Positions 20,809 to 22,117 of a stretch of 22,117 nt of DNA are shown in pieces (position 1 is the stretch's first letter; each line of letters begins with the position of its first letter). The notes beneath the pieces were generated by a model that had not been told where the DNA came from, made no database searches, and saw only the letters and a program-made list of their open reading frames with translations. Source of the stretch: Pelargonium cotyledonis (lineage: Eukaryota; Streptophyta; Magnoliopsida; Geraniales; Geraniaceae); NCBI GenBank assembly GCA_036897625.1, contig JAYMTA010001053.1:1-22117 (forward strand). The letters run 5' to 3'. A program made the position numbers and the translations under genes.

Positions 20809-22117
20809 CTAACATTTAGATTCAACCAGTTTCTTAACCAACTTGTCAAGACTGGTTGCTGAGGAGCCACCAGAACCAGTAGCCTCCTCAGCCTTGTTCC
20901 TCCACTCCATCACATTTTTCTTCAATTCCTTACCTTTTTCTCCTTCCATTAACTCTCTCACAAGCTTCTCCAATCCATCTCTCTTTGCATTGCTATCAAT
21001 CTCCATCCCAATATCCCATTCTCTGCAACAGAACCTACAATTTGTCTGCTGATCTGCAAAAAATGGCCAACAAAGCAATGGCACTCCCGGGGAGACGCTC
21101 TCAATCGTTGAGTTCCATCCGCAGTGCGTCAAAAACCCTCCGATCGAAGGGTGGTTTAGAACCTTCTCTTGCGGGTACCAGCTCACCACCATGCCTCTTT
21201 CTTTAGTTTCTTGCACAAACTCAGGTGGCAAAACTGCAGTGTATCCGACGACCAAGTGGCCTAATGACCCACAAAAACGGGTGCTTGCAATATTGGCAAG
21301 TCCCCAACCAAACTCAACCATTTGCTGTGGTGTCATCACAGTGATGCTACCATAATTCACATAAACAACTGAATTGGGTTGCTTGGAATCAAGCCATTGG
21401 AGACACTCAGTGTCTTCTTTCCACAAGCTACCTTCAATAGATTCCAAAGGGTGAGCTTTGATTTTATCGACGAGTAAATCGAGAGGTCCAATGGTATGGA
21501 TTTGTGGATAATACGACGACAAAATGTCCAGAACATCTCCTTCCAATGCGTCAAAGGTATGGAGAACAATTGTAGAATCTTTAGGAGCGTTTGTGGATTC
21601 CGCAACAAAATGAAACATGAAATCATTTTGATCCGTGGTTCGTATTACAGAGGGAAAGTCCCTAAGTCGCATCTCCTTTATACATGGTATCCAGTCTACT
21701 ATTGTATCTAAATACGCTTCGTTTGTTAGATAGCTTTCATCTGCATAAAACAAGAGAATACAAACATTTCACGTTCTGAATTCAGCGTTCTAACGATTCG
21801 TATCCCAACATTTACATCCTGCGTAACGAAGGGGAGTGCATGTTAAATAATCAAATATAAGCGCCCATACCTTCGAATGGAGCAAGGCCTTTGTTCTTGA
21901 GATTCGAAAACTCTCTAAAAGCCATGAAAGCAGGGGCGCTGACGCTGAAGAACAAAGCAATGGGGATCCGGAGCTCATTCGCGGCCGGCACAGTGAAATG
22001 CATCATGAAACCGTCGGAGACGATGCAAGTCACCGGAGGAGCATTTTCCGGGTCTTTATCGTTTAGACTTGCAACAAGATTTACGAAAGGAGCCTGAAAG
22101 ATGATGCAAATGGATTT
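20809..22117 (-). CDS. UDP-glycosyltransferase, UGT85-like (5' partial)
   Basis: Minus-strand gene running off the right edge. Exon 22117-21871 (open to the edge) is joined in phase 1 to exon 21740-20809; the 130-bp GT-AG intron restores a D codon (APFE-D-ESYLT). The visible first exon carries APPVTCIVSDG and GLAPFE; the second carries DWIPCIKEMRLRDFPS, then the PSPG sugar-donor box at 21180-21049 (WYPQEK to FFADQ, 44 residues with HCGWNS). These strings and the intron position fit UGT85A-type enzymes, which glucosylate small molecules such as iridoid or cyanogenic aglycones in the cytosol; the acceptor here is unknown. Oddity: between GLAN and LVVG the expected KHPFLWVIRP is replaced by IASTRFCGSLGH through a +2/-2 double frameshift (21291-21256). 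The frame stays open to the stop, but activity is uncertain. TTTCAG near the edge could be a splice acceptor. Confidence 0.85.

Overview
This is plant nuclear DNA, almost certainly from a eudicot. It is AT-rich, with short GT-AG introns, a Stowaway-type MITE, and plant-specific families: a CYP96A-type P450, a UGT85-type glycosyltransferase and a plant-type FANCD2. The species cannot be named from the sequence. All gene models below were read by eye from splice signals, reading-frame continuity and family resemblance.

Layout. 1-2399: repeat-rich intergenic DNA with a Stowaway MITE (1185-1437), a foldback palindrome cluster (1580-1756) and a decayed copy of a P450 first exon on the + strand (1831-1893). 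2400-3965 (-): an intact single-exon cytochrome P450 close to CYP96A. 3966-5870: intergenic DNA with a diverged interspersed repeat (copy A), a 46-bp tandem duplication, a relic of a second P450 C-terminus, a Copia integrase fragment, and the upstream region of the next gene. 5976-16106 (+): a complete FANCD2 homologue that I resolve into 31 coding exons, all in frame, about 1502 residues. 16974-19414 (-): a three-exon zinc-finger gene with the order CCHC-GRF-GRF-CCHC-CCHC, convergent with FANCD2. 19474-20808: MITE-like and interspersed repeat DNA (copy B, inverted relative to copy A). 20809-22117 (-): a UGT85-like glycosyltransferase with its 5' end cut off by the window edge.

How the parts relate. 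FANCD2 is the central scaffold of Fanconi-anaemia interstrand-crosslink repair and crossover control. The convergent GRF/CCHC gene belongs to a class of zinc modules found on DNA topoisomerase III alpha and other DNA-repair proteins, so the middle of the window holds two probable nucleic-acid-transaction genes. A functional link between them is inference only. The P450 and UGT at the edges are specialised or surface-lipid metabolism genes with no evident link to the middle pair.

I found no CRISPR array, no RNA gene and no clear undescribed multi-gene system. The most notable oddities are a compensated +2/-2 frameshift inside the UGT, P450 fragments on both sides of the intact P450, a mosaic copy of exon 19/20 sequence inside FANCD2 intron 20, a duplicated splice-acceptor region in FANCD2 intron 17, and a perfect E2F consensus just upstream of FANCD2.
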